Assembly (NCBI RefSeq): GCF_937997465.1
Contig: NZ_CALKTQ010000198.1
Span: forward strand, 1-5,581
DNA from: an uncultured Campylobacter sp.
GTDB lineage: Bacteria; Campylobacterota; Campylobacteria; Campylobacterales; Campylobacteraceae
Direction of reading: 5' to 3'
Length of the DNA stretch: 5,581 bases
In this document: piece after piece, positions 4,329 through 5,581 of the stretch
Layout: each line of letters begins with the position of its first letter
How positions within the stretch are numbered: position 1 is the first letter of the stretch
Notes under the pieces: model-generated
What the model saw: the letters and a program-made list of their open reading frames with translations, nothing else
Told to the model about the DNA's origin: nothing
Database searches by the model: none
Translations under genes and position numbers: made by a program

Positions 4329-5581
4329 ATGCTAACCAACCCCGTCGTGATCAGTATCCTAGTGATGACTGCGCTTTGTTTGCTGAGATTTAACATCCTG
4401 CTTTCCATCCTCGTCTCCGCCCTAGTCGCGGGTCTCATCTATCACGGCGGATTTGCCGGCGTAGGGGCCTTTTTTGGCGCGCTAACAGCTACCACATCGA
4501 CGCTGATAACCGGCATGAAAGGCAACCTAGAAACCTCGCTCAGCTATATCTTGCTAGGCGCTCTCGCAGCCGCGATAGCCAACACGAACCTAACGGTGAT
4601 CCTCATAAACGCCGTTAGCAAGGCTCTAGCGAAAACCAGCACCTATTTTGCTCTGATAATCGCCGCGATCGCGTGCTTGTCGCAAAATTTGATTCCCGTG
4701 CATATCGCTTTCATCCCGATTCTCATTCCGCCGCTTTTGCCACTGATGAACCGCCTAGGCATCGACCGCCGAGCCGTCGCGTGCGCGCTAACTTTCGGAC
4801 TAAAGGCGCCATATGTGAGCCTTAGCGTGGGCTTTGGTCTTATCTTTCACGGTATCATACAAAAAGAGCTCGCAAACAACGGCGTAGAGGTGCAGATGAG
4901 CGAGATCTCAAGCGTAATGTGGATCGGTGGCCTTTCTATGCTAGTGGGCTTGCTTTTAGCCGTTTTCGTCTTTTACCGCAAAAGACGCGACTACGCGCAC
5001 ACTAAATTTGAAACGAGCGAAGAGCAAGAGGCACAGTTGGCCGCAAGCCTAAAAATGACGAAAAAAGAGTGGGCGGTGCTTGGCGGCGCGGTTGCGGCGT
5101 TTGGAGTGCAAATTTATACCGAGAGTATGCCCCTTGGCGCGCTTATCGGCCTGCTTGTTATGGTGGTTTTTGGCGGTATCGAGTACCGAAAAATCGACAA
5201 AATCATGGACAGCGGCCTAGCGATGATGGGCTTTATCGCATTTATCATGCTCGTTGCCGCGGGCTTTGGCTCGGTCTTGCGCGAGAGCGGCGGTATCGAG
5301 CAGCTAGTGAGCTTTGCTAGCGCAGTCGCCGGCGGTAAAATGGGCGGCGCGATCTTGATGCTAGCTATCGGCTTGCTTGTTACTATGGGTATCGGCACGA
5401 GCTTTGGCACGATACCGATCATCGCGGCGATCTACGTGCCGTTTTCTCTTTCGCTAGGATTTTCTCCGGCGGCTATTATCTTGTTAGTCGGTATCGCGGC
5501 GGCTCTGGGCGATGCGGGCAGTCCCGCTAGCGATAGCACGCTAGGGCCTACGAGCGGTCTAAACGCCGACGGCCAGCACAA
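4329..5581 (+). CDS. Na+/H+ antiporter family permease, C-terminus cut off by window edge
   Basis: An ATG at 4329, preceded by AAAAAGGA (4316-4323), opens a frame of 417 codons with no stop before the right edge. The N-terminus (MLTNPVVISILVMTALCLLRFNILL) fits the Na_H_antiport_2-type N-terminal domain. The C-terminal part carries the NhaC-like family signature GDAGSPASDSTLGP (394-407) and LNADGQH at the edge. About ten hydrophobic segments are seen, with a charged loop at about 216-247 (YRKRRDYAHTKFETSEEQEAQ) between the two halves. Family members are inner-membrane secondary transporters of roughly 440 residues, so I estimate 20-30 residues are missing. Cation/proton exchange is the family annotation; some relatives are suspected amino-acid or organic-anion carriers, and the substrate cannot be decided here. 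The gene looks distinctly more GC-rich than the MBOAT gene. Confidence 0.9.
   Translation, partial: MLTNPVVISILVMTALCLLRFNILLSILVSALVAGLIYHGGFAGVGAFFGALTATTSTLITGMKGNLETSLSYILLGALAAAIANTNLTVILINAVSKALAKTSTYFALIIAAIACLSQNLIPVHIAFIPILIPPLLPLMNRLGIDRRAVACALTFGLKAPYVSLSVGFGLIFHGIIQKELANNGVEVQMSEISSVMWIGGLSMLVGLLLAVFVFYRKRRDYAHTKFETSEEQEAQLAASLKMTKKEWAVLGGAVAAFGVQIYTESMPLGALIGLLVMVVFGGIEYRKIDKIMDSGLAMMGFIAFIMLVAAGFGSVLRESGGIEQLVSFASAVAGGKMGGAILMLAIGLLVTMGIGTSFGTIPIIAAIYVPFSLSLGFSPAAIILLVGIAAALGDAGSPASDSTLGPTSGLNADGQH

Larger units (their letters stand above)
43..5011. repeat. Dispersed octamer AAATTTGA, 15 sites across the window
   Basis: Sites by eye: 43-52, 112-121 and 4271-4280 are full TCAAATTTGA palindromes. 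Single copies start at 1611, 2705, 2791, 2814, 3345, 3801, 4243, 4290, 4685 and 5004, with reverse copies at 2372 and 2832. Eleven fall in gaps or at gene ends, although most of the window is coding. Well under one copy of an 8-mer would be expected in this length even allowing for AT bias, so the enrichment is real. It is a dispersed word, not an array. Confidence 0.8.

Noticed and set aside
5069..5320. 83-codon plus-strand open frame overlapping the antiporter
   Set aside because: It is out of frame with a clear membrane transporter and its product has no family resemblance.
5114..5422. 102-codon minus-strand open frame inside the antiporter
   Set aside because: It is a shadow of the GC-rich antiporter frame. 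The product is low-complexity Pro/Ile/Ser-rich with no recognisable domain.
1..5581. Mobile element, integrase, tRNA or toxin-antitoxin system
   Set aside because: No transposase or integrase motif, terminal inverted repeats, tRNA cloverleaf or toxin-antitoxin pair was found on either strand.

Overview
The window looks like chromosomal DNA of an epsilonproteobacterium, most likely one of the higher-GC oral Campylobacter species (the C. showae / C. rectus / C. curvus group). The reasons are short intergenic gaps, the many copies of the octamer AAATTTGA between genes, TTG start codons, and Campylobacter-like proteins whose base composition is too GC-rich for C. jejuni. The species assignment is inference; no search was run.

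Layout. Positions 1-46 (minus strand) hold the first 15 codons of ilvD (dihydroxy-acid dehydratase), which runs off the left edge. A divergent promoter region of about 108 bp separates it from a two-gene operon on the plus strand: an MBOAT-family membrane O-acyltransferase (155-1606) and, 8 bp downstream, a membrane-anchored SGNH-hydrolase-like protein (1615-2652, TTG start). These two probably form an acyl-transfer pair that modifies a cell-envelope polymer. The AT-rich gap 2653-2917 carries a strong minus-strand terminator. Next is a minus-strand CsgG/HfaB-family outer-membrane lipoprotein (2918-3736). It is divergent, across 112 bp, from a small secreted protein (3849-4244) extremely rich in Asp, Tyr and Arg. 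A GC-rich hairpin follows that gene. The window ends inside a plus-strand Na+/H+ antiporter family permease (4329 to the right edge), which lacks its C-terminus and stop codon.

How the genes may work together. Four of the six genes concern the envelope. The MBOAT and SGNH proteins are expected to move acyl groups across the inner membrane and place them on a periplasmic glycan. The CsgG-like lipoprotein may form an outer-membrane pore or complex, and the small exported Asp/Tyr/Arg-rich protein across the shared promoter region is a candidate partner or cargo. That pairing is the most interesting hypothesis here, and it rests on gene position and export signals only. ilvD (branched-chain amino acid synthesis) and the antiporter (ion or organic-solute exchange) look like ordinary housekeeping neighbours.
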